The position numbers were made by a program, and so were the translations under genes. From Deinococcus sp. AJ005 (GTDB taxonomy: Bacteria > Deinococcota > Deinococci > Deinococcales > Deinococcaceae), in NCBI RefSeq assembly GCF_009017495.1, contig NZ_CP044990.1, forward strand, positions 2,797,001 to 2,861,000: DNA of 64,000 nucleotides, read 5' to 3'. Positions 10,505 through 19,290 of this stretch are shown here, piece after piece (position 1 is the first letter of the stretch; each line of letters opens with the position of its first letter). The notes under the pieces are model-generated. The model did no database searches. It was given only the letters and a program-made list of their open reading frames with translations, and was not told where the DNA came from.

Positions 10505-11056
10505 CTACAGACCCACGTTGCGGTAAATCTCGGCCACCGACAGCGAAACGCCCACGCAGGTCAGCTCCACCGACTCTTCCATGGTTTCAAATTGCCAGCC
10601 GTCCAATGTGCGGCGGTGGAAGATCATGCCACGCGCCTCGCTGTCCACGATCAGGTAGCCCTGCAAGCTGTCGATGCGCTGGCAGTCGCTGGCTTTGACG
10701 GCCAGATCCAGACTGCGGGTGCTGGCGCTGAGAATCTCCACAATTAAGCACGGCTGGGTTTCTACCGTCCCCACCATCTGAGAGTCGTAGACCACCCCGG
10801 TGTCGGGCAGGTAATAGCGGCGGCTGCCGTCGCGGATCACACGAACTTTGAGGTCACTCACATAACTCCAGCAAGTGCTGTCTGACAGCAACCCGATCAA
10901 CGCCCTCTGAATATTTGTGGAGATACGGTTGTGGGGCAGACTCGCCCCGGCCTAGGCATATACGAAGCCGTCCACGTACTCCCAGCGCACCTTTTCCGGG
11001 CCGGAAAGGTTCAGGTATTCCCCTTCAGTCATGACACGGAAGTTGGGATCGGTCAT
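10505..11056 (-). pseudogene. Uma2 family nuclease interrupted by an in-frame amber codon
   Basis: Reading from ATG 11056 the frame encodes MTDPNFRVMTEGEYLNL, then WEYVDGFVYA, then TAG at codon 35 (10954-10952), then AGASLPHNRISTNIQRAL and the rest of a Uma2/DUF820 domain to a stop at 10505, 184 codons in all with no other disruption. A TAAACT leaderless promoter lies 6 nt before ATG 11056, so the original start is clear. A C-to-T change of a CAG codon would explain the stop. Reinitiation at TTG 10900 could give a 131-residue fragment lacking the start of the PD-(D/E)XK fold. A sequencing error cannot be excluded. Confidence 0.8.
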
Positions 11057-11115
11057 AGCCAAAGTTTACCCGCGCTCCAGTCCAGGCGGCGCGGGTCAGA
11101 GGGGATGCTTACCGC

Positions 11116-11949
<834 letters not shown>

Positions 11950-11950
11950 A

Positions 11951-12931
11951 TCAGGCCTTCCTTCTGGAGAATTGATCGGTGGCGACGGCCAGGATGATCA
12001 GAATGCCGGTGATCAGGACCTGATAGATGCTGTTGACACCCGAGAGTGTGAGGCCCACCCGGAACACGCCCACGATGACCGCGCCCAGCAGCGTTCCCAT
12101 CACATTGCCGCGCCCCCCAAACAGACTGGTGCCGCCCAGCACGACGGCGGTGATGCTTTCCAGGTTCTCGGTCTGCCCGGCGTTGGGATCGCCCGCACCG
12201 ACGCGGCCCACCAGAATCAGCGCGGCGACGCCGTACAGCAGCCCAGCGGTGGCGTACACGCTGATCAGCAACCTGGTGGTGGCGATCCCGCTCAGACGGG
12301 CAGCTTCGGGGTTGTTGCCCAGCGCGTAGAGATGACGGCCCGGCGAAGTCTGGGTCAGGAAGAACCACGCCACGCCGAACAGAACGAGCATCAGCACCGC
12401 GCCGAAGGTAAAGGGTGTTCCCCCAATTTTGAAGGTACTGCCCAGGAAGTTCAGGGCATTGGGCAAGCCGCTGACCGTCTGCGAGTTGGAGTAGATCAGG
12501 GTGATGGCCTGCACGATGCCCAGCATCCCCAGTGTGGCAATAAACGGCGGCAACCGCAGGCGGGTGATCAGCAGGCCGTTGAGCGCCCCAATCGCAGTGG
12601 TCGCGGCCAGGCCGCACAGAATTGCCAGCGCGGGTGGCACGCCGTAGTCCACGGCAAATTTGGTCATCACGATGCTGCCCAGGGCCATGATGAACCCGCA
12701 CGACAGATCGATCCCAGCCGTCAGGATGATCAGCGTCTGCCCGATGGCGATCACGGCCACGAACGAGATCTGGCTCAGGACCAGCGAGAGGGTCTGGGAG
12801 GTGAGGAAACGGTCCGACTGTGTGGCAAAGAAGATGCACGCCAGCAGCAGCGCGATCAGTGGCCCCAGCACGCTCAGGCTGGGGAGGACGAAGCCCCGCC
12901 GACCTTTTTCAGAAACGGGAGATGCAGTCAT
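11951..12931 (-). CDS. Sugar ABC transporter permease (RbsC/FrcC type)
   Basis: 326 residues, about eight to ten transmembrane helices, with the branched-chain/ribose permease family features AGIDLSCGFIMALGS and the EAA-like loop GRHLYALGNNPEAARLSGI. It forms the membrane channel for the sugar delivered by the binding protein. The spacing to the ATPase gene is 1 bp, showing tight coupling. The gap to the upstream binding-protein gene is longer (116 bp) and contains an imperfect hairpin. Confidence 0.93.
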   Translation of the reverse strand: MTASPVSEKGRRGFVLPSLSVLGPLIALLLACIFFATQSDRFLTSQTLSLVLSQISFVAVIAIGQTLIILTAGIDLSCGFIMALGSIVMTKFAVDYGVPPALAILCGLAATTAIGALNGLLITRLRLPPFIATLGMLGIVQAITLIYSNSQTVSGLPNALNFLGSTFKIGGTPFTFGAVLMLVLFGVAWFFLTQTSPGRHLYALGNNPEAARLSGIATTRLLISVYATAGLLYGVAALILVGRVGAGDPNAGQTENLESITAVVLGGTSLFGGRGNVMGTLLGAVIVGVFRVGLTLSGVNSIYQVLITGILIILAVATDQFSRRKA

Positions 12932-12967
12932 CAGGGTGTTCTCCTGGGATGGGAAGGCATAGAGCCA

Positions 12968-13003
12968 CGGCGCACGGCGGCATGGAAGGCCGCGTGCCGT
13001 GAC
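12968..13003 (-). promoter_or_regulatory. Intra-operon stem-loop between binding protein and permease
   Basis: An imperfect inverted repeat (CACGGC...CGGC against GCCGCGTGCCGTG, six-base loop region) sits in the 116-bp spacer after the binding-protein gene, without a T tract. Hairpins here often stabilise the upstream mRNA so that binding protein outnumbers permease; that role is inferred. Confidence 0.4.
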
Positions 13004-13047
13004 TCAGGGAAGATCAGAGGGTCTTGAGATCAGGAGGTGGTGAGAAC

Positions 13048-14049
13048 TTACTTGCCCCAGCAGTTGGACAGCCCGAACTTGCCGTCCTGGCTCTTGACGC
13101 CGCTGACGGGCTTGTTGGTGATCAGGGTGACGCCGGTATCGGTGTAGCCGCTGACCTTCTTGCCGGTCTTGGCGTAATTGACGCCTGCCGTGACGCCCAT
13201 TGAGGCCATCTTGAGAGGGTACTGCTGGCTGGTTGCGCCGATCACGCCCGCCTCCACGTTGCGAATGCCCGCGCAGCCGCCGTCCACGCTGACGATCAGC
13301 ACGTCCTTCTCCTTGCCGATGGCCTTGAGGGCCTGATACGCCCCGGCGGCGGCAGGTTCGTTGATGGTGTAGACCAGATTGATGTCGGGGTTCTTCTGGA
13401 GGCAGTTTTCCATCGCGGTCTGGCCCTTGGCCTGATCGCCGAAGGAATCCTGCGCGCAGGCCACGCCCGCGTTGATCTGCGCGGTGGTCTTGCTGGTCAC
13501 GCCCTTCATGCCGAAGCCTTCCAGAAAGCCGTTGTGGCGCGCGATGCCCACGGGCTGACCGGGAAACAGATCGAGCGTGGCGATCACGGCCTTCTTGCTG
13601 CCCATCGTCTTCTTGGCCCACTGACCGATCAAGATGCCCGCCTGATAGTTGTTGGTGGCGAACAGGCCGTCCACGGCGCTGGCGGGTTCGGTGGGGCTGT
13701 CCAGCGCAATGACCATCACGCCTGCGGCGCGGGCCTTGGCGATGGCGGGAACGATGGCCTTGGAATCGCTGGGCGTGATCAGGATGGTCTTGGCCCCGGC
13801 AGCCACCATGTTTTCAATGGCCGTGACCTGTCCGGCGTTGTCACCGTCGGACTTGCCCGCGCCAGTCAACAACTTGGCACCCAGCTTCTTGGCCTCCGCG
13901 CCCGCCCCCTCTTTCATCTTGACGAAAAACGGGTTGGTATCGGTCTTGGTAATGAGTCCGATGACCGGCTGGGCGTTCTGGGCCAGCGCGGCGGTCACGG
14001 TAACGGCGGCAGTGATAACGGCAGCAAAAACAAACTTGGTGTGGCGCAT
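13048..14049 (-). CDS. Sugar ABC transporter substrate-binding protein
   Basis: 333 residues. A Sec signal peptide ends near TAALAQ (residue 23). The mature part is a type I periplasmic binding protein of the ribose/fructose class (VIGLITKTDTNPFFVKMKEG, then the KSDGDNAGQVTAIENM hinge region and FATNNYQAG). It captures the sugar outside the cytoplasmic membrane. AAAGGAG lies 8 nt before the ATG. It follows the LacI-type regulator gene by 72 bp on the same strand. Ligand identity is not visible; the FrcA-like half-size ATPase suggests fructose or a related sugar. Confidence 0.92.
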   Translation of the reverse strand: MRHTKFVFAAVITAAVTVTAALAQNAQPVIGLITKTDTNPFFVKMKEGAGAEAKKLGAKLLTGAGKSDGDNAGQVTAIENMVAAGAKTILITPSDSKAIVPAIAKARAAGVMVIALDSPTEPASAVDGLFATNNYQAGILIGQWAKKTMGSKKAVIATLDLFPGQPVGIARHNGFLEGFGMKGVTSKTTAQINAGVACAQDSFGDQAKGQTAMENCLQKNPDINLVYTINEPAAAGAYQALKAIGKEKDVLIVSVDGGCAGIRNVEAGVIGATSQQYPLKMASMGVTAGVNYAKTGKKVSGYTDTGVTLITNKPVSGVKSQDGKFGLSNCWGK

Positions 14050-14121
14050 GGTGGATCTCCTTTGTTGAATGGGGGCGAAGGAACTGGAGGGCGGACGTGA
14101 AGCGTTGCGAATCGGGCCGCG

Positions 14122-15126
14122 TCAGGAACGGTGCGGCGGCCCGGTGGAGTGGCGGATGATCAGTTCGGTGGACAGTTGCAGGTGCACTGGACGGCCTGCG
14201 CCGCGCAGCAGGCCAAAAAGCTGCTCGCAGGCATGGACGCCCAGCTCGTAGGCGGGCTGCGCGATTACGGTCAGCGGCGGCGACATGGTCTGCGCCCAGC
14301 GCGAATCGTCGAAACCCACGATGGACAGGTCTTCTGGAATTCGCAGGCCCAGTTCACGGGCGGCCAGGACCGCGCCCACGGTCATCTCGTTGTTGCCCAC
14401 GAACAGAGCGGTGGGCCGCTGCCCGGCTGGCATAGACAGCAGTTCCGTGGCAGCGCGTAAGCCGTCGTCCTCGCGGTGCTGCCCGGAGCGCATCAGTTTG
14501 GGACAAGGCGACAGACCCGCCGCTTTCAGGGCGTCGTGGTAGCCCGCCTGACGCTCCACGGCTGTGCTGATGTCCTGCTGGCCCACGATCAGGCCGATCC
14601 GGCGGTGGCCCAGCCCGATCAGGTGATCCGTGGCCGCCCGCGCGCCGCCGACATTGTCCACGGTCACCGTGCTGGCCTGCGGATTGCCGCTCACACGGTC
14701 CAGTTCCACCACGGGCAAGTTCGGCAGGGTTTTCAGGTGTTCCCGCGTGCCACTGGTAGGAACCACGATCAGGCCCTGCGGCAGGTGGCCGCGCAGGGTA
14801 TCGATGGCCCGCGCCTCCTTTTCCGGCTGCTCGTCACTGTTGAACAGGAATGTCACGTAGCCCTGCTCCTCGGCAGTGTCCTGCACGCCCTTGGCCAGCA
14901 GTGCGTGAAAGGGGTTCAGGATGTCGGCCACGATCAGGCCAATCGTGCGGGTCTCGCGCTGGCGCAGGCTGCGGGCCAATACATTGGGCTGATAGCCCAG
15001 TTGCTGCGCGGCCTTCATGACCCGCTTGCGTGTGCCCTCGGCCACCATCTCCGGGCGGCTCAGCGCGCGCGAGGCAGTGGCCGTGGAGACTTTGGCAAGG
15101 GCAGCGACATCCTGGATACTCGACAT
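14122..15126 (-). CDS. LacI family transcriptional regulator of the sugar operon
   Basis: 334 residues. Residues 1-25 form the LacI helix-turn-helix (SSIQDVAALAKVSTATASRA), followed by the hinge helix (QLGYQPNVLARSLRQ) and a periplasmic-binding-protein-like effector domain. Two operators matching TGNAANCGNTTNCA lie at 15127-15140, touching the start codon, and at 15195-15208. Both are upstream of this first gene, so repression would cover the regulator and the transport genes together. The inducer is presumably the transported sugar. Confidence 0.93.
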   Translation of the reverse strand: MSSIQDVAALAKVSTATASRALSRPEMVAEGTRKRVMKAAQQLGYQPNVLARSLRQRETRTIGLIVADILNPFHALLAKGVQDTAEEQGYVTFLFNSDEQPEKEARAIDTLRGHLPQGLIVVPTSGTREHLKTLPNLPVVELDRVSGNPQASTVTVDNVGGARAATDHLIGLGHRRIGLIVGQQDISTAVERQAGYHDALKAAGLSPCPKLMRSGQHREDDGLRAATELLSMPAGQRPTALFVGNNEMTVGAVLAARELGLRIPEDLSIVGFDDSRWAQTMSPPLTVIAQPAYELGVHACEQLFGLLRGAGRPVHLQLSTELIIRHSTGPPHRS

Positions 15127-15140
15127 AGCAAACGATTACA
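15127..15140. promoter_or_regulatory. LacI-type operator O1, adjacent to regulator start codon
   Basis: AGCAAACGATTACA differs from the palindromic consensus TGNAANCGNTTNCA at one outer base. It lies directly against the start codon, so a bound repressor would block transcription initiation or elongation of its own gene. Confidence 0.7.
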
Positions 15141-15194
15141 CCTTTATGGAGAAGAGGTAGATCAAATTGGCAGCTTCCAACGGCAGAAACTGAT

Positions 15195-15208
15195 TGCAAA
15201 CGATTACA
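15195..15208. promoter_or_regulatory. LacI-type operator O2
   Basis: TGCAAACGATTACA fits the LacI/GalR consensus completely. Its centre is 68 bp from that of O1, roughly six to seven helical turns, allowing one tetramer or two dimers to bridge them by looping across the promoter. Confidence 0.75.
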
Positions 15209-15430
15209 TTGAGATGCAGTCAGTGTGCGGTCTCACAGAGCATTTGTCAAGCCCTCATTGTTCTTCTGCTTTCCGGGAATAGCGGTCTGGAGACCTGGAG
15301 GCACAGAAAACAGACGAATGCGGCAGTGACCGTCGTCTACCGCCGTATCTCCCTTTGCCAGCACAGGGTTCAGGAGTCGTGCGGCAATTGACGCCGTCAC
15401 CACCCCCGAATCCTGTGCAGCGGAAGTTTT

Positions 15431-15541
15431 ATACGGACTCCGATTGAAAGGTGTTGGAAACACTTGGAAAACGGGTTCCGGGCGTGGAGTGGAGGAATCG
15501 GCGCAGTCCCGATTCCTCCACGAAACAGACGAAATCCGTAT
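15431..15541. repeat. Palindromic interspersed element, MITE-like
   Basis: A 111-bp block bounded by ATACGGA (15431-15437) and its complement TCCGTAT (15535-15541). Inside are a perfect 13-bp stem GTGGAGGAATCGG (15489-15501) with its complement (15509-15521) around a 7-nt loop, and a small GTGTT/AACAC hairpin. The layered inverted repeats in a non-coding gap suggest a small mobile or transcribed repeat element. A shorter block with related ends (TTACGGATT...AATCCGT) occurs at 19498-19534. Confidence 0.5.
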
Positions 15542-15560
15542 TACCCGTTGCCCGAAATGT

Positions 15561-16682
15561 TCAGCGCACCCTCGCCCGCAACCACGCCGCCATGTCGTTC
15601 ATCGGCCCTTGCGCCATCGGGGCAAAGTTGTCCAGCGTGAGGTCCTTTGCCGGGCCGAGGCTGTGGCCCAGCCCCGGATACAACTTGAGGGTGTGATCGG
15701 TGTTGCCAGCGGCAGCCAGCGCGCTGTTCAACTGCTGGGCGCTGGCTGGGTCGATGTTGCCGTCATTTTCGCCCTGCAAGATCAGCACTGGCATTTTAAG
15801 TCTGGGGGCCAGTTCGCCCAGCGTAGGCAGCGTCGTGGCAGGCGTGTACAGGGGCGACTGCGTGACGCTCTGGGCATAGAAAGCCCGGACCATCGGCAAT
15901 GCCTCGGCGCGCAGATCGATCCTGCCGTCGCCGTTGGTGTCCAGCACGGCAGCAAGCTTGGGCACCTGCGGGGTGCTGTCGCGGGCCAGCAGGAATTGCC
16001 CCTGCGTTCTCGCCAGGGCCGAGCCGGGGCCATAAAGTGAGGCCACCACACCCTTCAGATCGATTTTGCCGTCGGGGGCGTAAGGCTCCAGGTACTTCAG
16101 GCCCACCCGCTCGAACTGGCGGGTGAAGGCGTCGGCAAAGGCATTCACCACCGGCCCCTGAACGATCAGGCCCTGAGCGCCCACCGCCTGCGCCAGCGAC
16201 GCCGCCACCACGCTGCCCTCGCTCCAGCCGTAGATGAAGACCTGTTGCGCGTTAATGCCCGGCTGCTTTTTCGCCGTCTCCAGAGCCGTCCCCGCGTCGG
16301 CCAGCAGGTCCTTCATGGTCAGTTTGGCGTAGCTTTCCTGCGCGGCCTGTGCGGTGGCGGGATCGAAGGTGGCCGCCGCGTAACGTTTATCGAAGCGCAT
16401 TACTGCGAAGCCCTGTCGGGCCAGCGTCTGGGCCAGCGTGCCCAGCGATCCCTGAACCTTGCCGCCGTAACTCTGGAAGCTGCCGTTCAGGTCCTCGGGG
16501 CCGGTGCCCTGCACGAGCAGCACCAGCGGGGCCACCCCGTTCCCATCTGGCCGCAGCAGTTCAGCGTGGGTGGCCTGACCCCCCAAATCGAGGGGCAGCG
16601 CCTGGGTGACTGGGCCGGGTTCGTTCCCCCCAGCAAGAGCGGAACCCAGGCTCAGGGCAGCAGACAGCAGCAGGCGTTTCAT
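15561..16682 (-). CDS. Secreted alpha/beta hydrolase with EF-hand-like loop
   Basis: 373 residues with a signal peptide (cleavage near SALAGG). The fold is alpha/beta hydrolase: nucleophile elbow GWSEGS, acid in GENDGN and histidine in GLGHS. Between the core and the acid residue is LDTNGDGRIDL, a textbook Dx(D/N)xDG calcium-binding loop, unusual in this family. The substrate is probably an ester or peptide outside the membrane. The start is marked by both GGAGG and a TAGCCT box 6 nt upstream, and the promoter overlaps that of the divergent regulator gene. Confidence 0.82.
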   Translation of the reverse strand: MKRLLLSAALSLGSALAGGNEPGPVTQALPLDLGGQATHAELLRPDGNGVAPLVLLVQGTGPEDLNGSFQSYGGKVQGSLGTLAQTLARQGFAVMRFDKRYAAATFDPATAQAAQESYAKLTMKDLLADAGTALETAKKQPGINAQQVFIYGWSEGSVVAASLAQAVGAQGLIVQGPVVNAFADAFTRQFERVGLKYLEPYAPDGKIDLKGVVASLYGPGSALARTQGQFLLARDSTPQVPKLAAVLDTNGDGRIDLRAEALPMVRAFYAQSVTQSPLYTPATTLPTLGELAPRLKMPVLILQGENDGNIDPASAQQLNSALAAAGNTDHTLKLYPGLGHSLGPAKDLTLDNFAPMAQGPMNDMAAWLRARVR

Positions 16683-16712
16683 GCCTCCAGGCTAGGAGCT
16701 AGGCTGCTTGCC
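16683..16712. promoter_or_regulatory. Overlapping divergent promoters between hydrolase and winged-helix regulator
   Basis: Only 30 bp separate the two start codons. Minus strand: TAGCCT (16694-16689) then 6 nt to ATG 16682. Plus strand: TAGGCT (16700-16705) then 7 nt to ATG 16713. Each -10 lies within the other gene's promoter, and each -35 region would fall inside the opposing coding sequence, so the two polymerases cannot bind at once. Confidence 0.65.
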
Positions 16713-17372
16713 ATGAAAGCCCAGCAGGGAAGCAGCCCGGCATACACCCTGATTACAGACCGGCGACAGGCGGAAGTGGTGACCAGCCGTGACGAATTGC
16801 GCCGCCTCGCGCCGTTCATGGGCCACGAAGCGTGCATTTCGGAGGCCGCGCACCGACTGGGCCTGGGAATCACGGCCACCTACAAAATCGTCGCGCGTTT
16901 CGTGGCGCTGGGCCTCCTGGAAGAAACCCGGCAGCAGCGGCGGGCAGGCCGGGCGATCCGGTATTACCGCGCCCCCGCAGCATTCTTCGTGCCGTTTCAT
17001 GTTCTGGGACTGGAGGAAATCGGCGAGCGCAACCGCCTGACGCAATTGCACCGTTTCGAGCGCAGCTTCGCGACCTCGGTGCGCCACGGCTTTGCCCCGG
17101 ACTGGGGGGCGCTCACGGGAGCGCTGCCCTCGGGTGAGACGTACTACGAGATCGCCTCGCCGGACGGGCAGATCTGGGACCCATTGGCAGACGACGCCAC
17201 GCTGATCCTCTCCGGCTGGAACCTGATCCGCGCCACGCCGCAGGAGGCGCGCACCCTCCAGCGCGGCCTGATGGCCCTGATCACGCCGTACCTGAACCGG
17301 GAAGGGGAAGGCGGCGAGCAGTACCTGCTGGGCACCTTCCTGTGCCGCGATCACGCGGACCACCAGACGTAG
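16713..17372 (+). CDS. Winged-helix transcriptional regulator
   Basis: 219 residues from ATG 16713, set by the TAGGCT box 7 nt upstream. Residues about 30-75 form a winged helix (APFMGHEACISEAAHRLGLG, then TYKIVARFVALGLLEETRQQ), similar to ArsR/MarR-like domains. The C-terminal 140 residues are a sensing or dimer domain I cannot place. Head-to-head arrangement with the secreted hydrolase gene suggests that it controls that gene and itself. Confidence 0.7.
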   Translation: MKAQQGSSPAYTLITDRRQAEVVTSRDELRRLAPFMGHEACISEAAHRLGLGITATYKIVARFVALGLLEETRQQRRAGRAIRYYRAPAAFFVPFHVLGLEEIGERNRLTQLHRFERSFATSVRHGFAPDWGALTGALPSGETYYEIASPDGQIWDPLADDATLILSGWNLIRATPQEARTLQRGLMALITPYLNREGEGGEQYLLGTFLCRDHADHQT

Positions 17373-17432
17373 AGGCTGCGTTCCGGGCGAAGTCCACCCC
17401 AGTGCGGCTGATGACCGGGTGTGATCAATGGC

Positions 17433-18272
17433 TCAGTACGGCGGATTCCCACCCGGATTCGAGATCACCTCGGCGATTCCCCCATCGTCCAGCCGGGCAA
17501 TGAATCCAGCGTCGTCGCGGTAGGCCATGCCGCTGTCCATCGCCACACACAGCCTTTCCGCGTAGGGAATGGGCGCGCCTGCCCCCAGCGTCGGGCCGTG
17601 CAGGTACTCGTCGAGCAGCACGTAGACGGGGGTATGCCCATGCGCCAGATGGTCCCCGCCAAACGTTTTCAGCATCCGGCGGGCCGCCTTCTCGCCGCCG
17701 CCCAGCGCAAAGGCGAAACGGTCTGCAAAGGTATTCAGAAACGCGCCCCAGGCGTCGGCGTCTCGTTTGAGGATCAAGGCGTTGACGTGACCGTTGACCT
17801 CTGCGACGCTCTCGCCCAGGCGCAGGTACATCGGGCTGTCGGCATGGATCAGCAGCCAGGAATCGATCCGGGCCACCGCAGGCCGGGCCTCCAGCCACGC
17901 CAGATCGCCGGGGTCCAGCAGCGTCAGATCGCGTTCCTGACCGCCGTTGTTCTGCCAGTACTCGTGGAAACCCAGCGCGTCTTTGGGATCGCTGCGGCGG
18001 AACAGCAGCGCCGCCATGAACATGACCTCATGGTTGCCCAGCAGCGCCGTCACCGCGCCCCCGAATTCGGCGGCCTGCACTTCCAGGCTGCGGATCAGGC
18101 GAATGACCTCGATGCCCTTCGGTCCCCGGTCCACGTAATCGCCCAGAAAGACCAGATGCGCGTCCCCAGCCGTCCAACCGCCATCGAAGTCGATCAGTCC
18201 CGCGCGCAGCAGCATGGCCCGCAACTTGCCATATGCGCCGTGAACGTCCCCGATGACCCACAGTTCCCTCAA
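17433..18272 (-). CDS. Metallophosphoesterase (PPP/calcineurin-like)
   Basis: 279 residues. Metal ligands of the calcineurin superfamily are in order: GDVHG (residues 8-12), GDYVDRG, GNHE, and later IHAD and AHGHT. The set GDxHG/GDxVDRG/GNHE is typical of PPP-type serine/threonine or diadenosine tetraphosphate phosphatases. Translation starts at TTG 18272, which overlaps the TGA of the Nudix remnant upstream (TTGA), and no better start exists, since GDVHG must be near the N-terminus. The broken upstream Nudix frame suggests that the two once formed a nucleotide-housekeeping pair. Confidence 0.87.
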   Translation of the reverse strand: MRELWVIGDVHGAYGKLRAMLLRAGLIDFDGGWTAGDAHLVFLGDYVDRGPKGIEVIRLIRSLEVQAAEFGGAVTALLGNHEVMFMAALLFRRSDPKDALGFHEYWQNNGGQERDLTLLDPGDLAWLEARPAVARIDSWLLIHADSPMYLRLGESVAEVNGHVNALILKRDADAWGAFLNTFADRFAFALGGGEKAARRMLKTFGGDHLAHGHTPVYVLLDEYLHGPTLGAGAPIPYAERLCVAMDSGMAYRDDAGFIARLDDGGIAEVISNPGGNPPY

Positions 18273-18589
18273 GGCGTGGCCTCAGAGCAGGCTTGCGGGA
18301 TGGTCAGACCGATTGGCACAGGAAAGACAGCTCCAGACAGGACAGACGGCGGCCAACAGCGCATCCCGGCAGCGTTCCCTGAGCTGGATATCCCCATGAA
18401 ATCGCGGGCCGGATACAGCGCCGTGGCCCACCGTGGCACGTGACCGTCGGGAGACGTCTTGAGGTGGGCAGGACCGCTGAACACATTCAGAAGTGTAACG
18501 TTTCTAACGTCCAGACCCGGCTCCTCATTTACTTCCCGCCATGCCGCCCACACCCGCTCGCAGGCCAGGGACGGTTCCCAGCCGCCTAG
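18269..18589 (-). pseudogene. Nudix hydrolase remnant
   Basis: The frame reads [17 protein letters not shown] then REVNEEPGL, the second half of a Nudix box (REUxEExGU) with a degenerate first half, followed by a family-like strand (VTLLNVFSGPAHLKTSPDGH then VPRWATALYPARDF). The N-terminal domain is missing because the sequence runs back into the stop codon of the MerR gene, and the C-terminal 45 residues no longer resemble the family. I read it as a truncated, decaying gene whose stop still couples to the phosphatase start. Confidence 0.6.
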
Positions 18590-19290
18590 CCTTCTTCTTC
18601 TTCGTCCTCCGGGGAAGGCAGGGTCCGCAGCTTGGTCATGCGCTCGCTCAGATCGTCCTGGATGCGGCGCACGTTGCCTTCCAGATTCGAGCGTGCGCCG
18701 TCCAGCTCGTGCCGCAGACGCATGATTTCTTCTACGCCCGCCAGATTGACGCCCAGTTCCTGCGTCAGTCGCCGGATTTCGCGCAGATGCTCGATGTCGC
18801 GCTCGGAGTACAGGCGCGTTTTGCCGCTGCTTCGGCCCGGGCTGATCAGTTGCTTGCGCTCGTACAGGCGCAGGGTTTGCGGGTGCATGTCCACCAGTTC
18901 GGCGGCGATAGAGATGACGTACACCGGGCGGTCCCTGGGATCAGTCCGCCCCCCCTCGCTGCTGGGCAGGGCAAGGGCGCGGTCCCGCAACTCGTCCTCA
19001 ATGCGCGTGATCTCGGCCTCGAACTCGCCCTGGAGGTCATCGAGTTCGTGCTGGAGGCGCATGACTTCCTCAACGCCCGCCAGATTGACGCCCAGTTCCT
19101 GCGTCAGCCGCCGGATCTCGCGCAGATGTTCGATGTCGCGCTCGGAATACAGGCGGGTTTTGCCAGTGCTGCGGCCCGGACGGATCAGGCCCTTGCGCTC
19201 ATACAGGCGCAGCGTCTGCGGGTGCATGTCCACCAGTTCCGCCGCCACCGAGATCACATACACCGGGCGATGTTTAGAGTCCGAGACCAT
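18586..19290 (-). CDS. HspR/MerR-like regulator with two tandem DNA-binding domains
   Basis: 234 residues containing the same module twice: residues about 10-84 and 123-197, each VYVIS(V/I)[12 protein letters not shown] then RLYERK, with the winged-helix and arm helix of HspR-type MerR proteins. The copies are about 90% identical in protein and lie 339 bp apart in DNA, so the duplication is in frame. Ordinary HspR has one such domain and binds as a dimer to the HAIR repeat of heat-shock operons. The C-terminus is acidic (EDEEEEG). A TATACT box lies 11 nt before the ATG. Heat-shock control is inferred from family. Confidence 0.82.
   Translation of the reverse strand: MVSDSKHRPVYVISVAAELVDMHPQTLRLYERKGLIRPGRSTGKTRLYSERDIEHLREIRRLTQELGVNLAGVEEVMRLQHELDDLQGEFEAEITRIEDELRDRALALPSSEGGRTDPRDRPVYVISIAAELVDMHPQTLRLYERKQLISPGRSSGKTRLYSERDIEHLREIRRLTQELGVNLAGVEEIMRLRHELDGARSNLEGNVRRIQDDLSERMTKLRTLPSPEDEEEEG

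Larger units (their letters stand above)
15127..15560. other. 434-bp intergenic region upstream of the LacI regulator
   Basis: The left 85 bp hold the two operators and the promoter of the sugar operon. The right part (15431-15541) is a compact palindrome-rich element described separately. A 76-codon open frame on the minus strand (15233-15463) crosses into that element, has no start signal and resembles nothing I recognise, so no gene is called. Confidence 0.6.

Noticed and set aside
14090..14110. GAAGCGTTGC before the binding-protein gene as a third LacI operator
   Set aside because: The central AANCGNTT spacing is one base short, and the gene is already downstream of two good operators.
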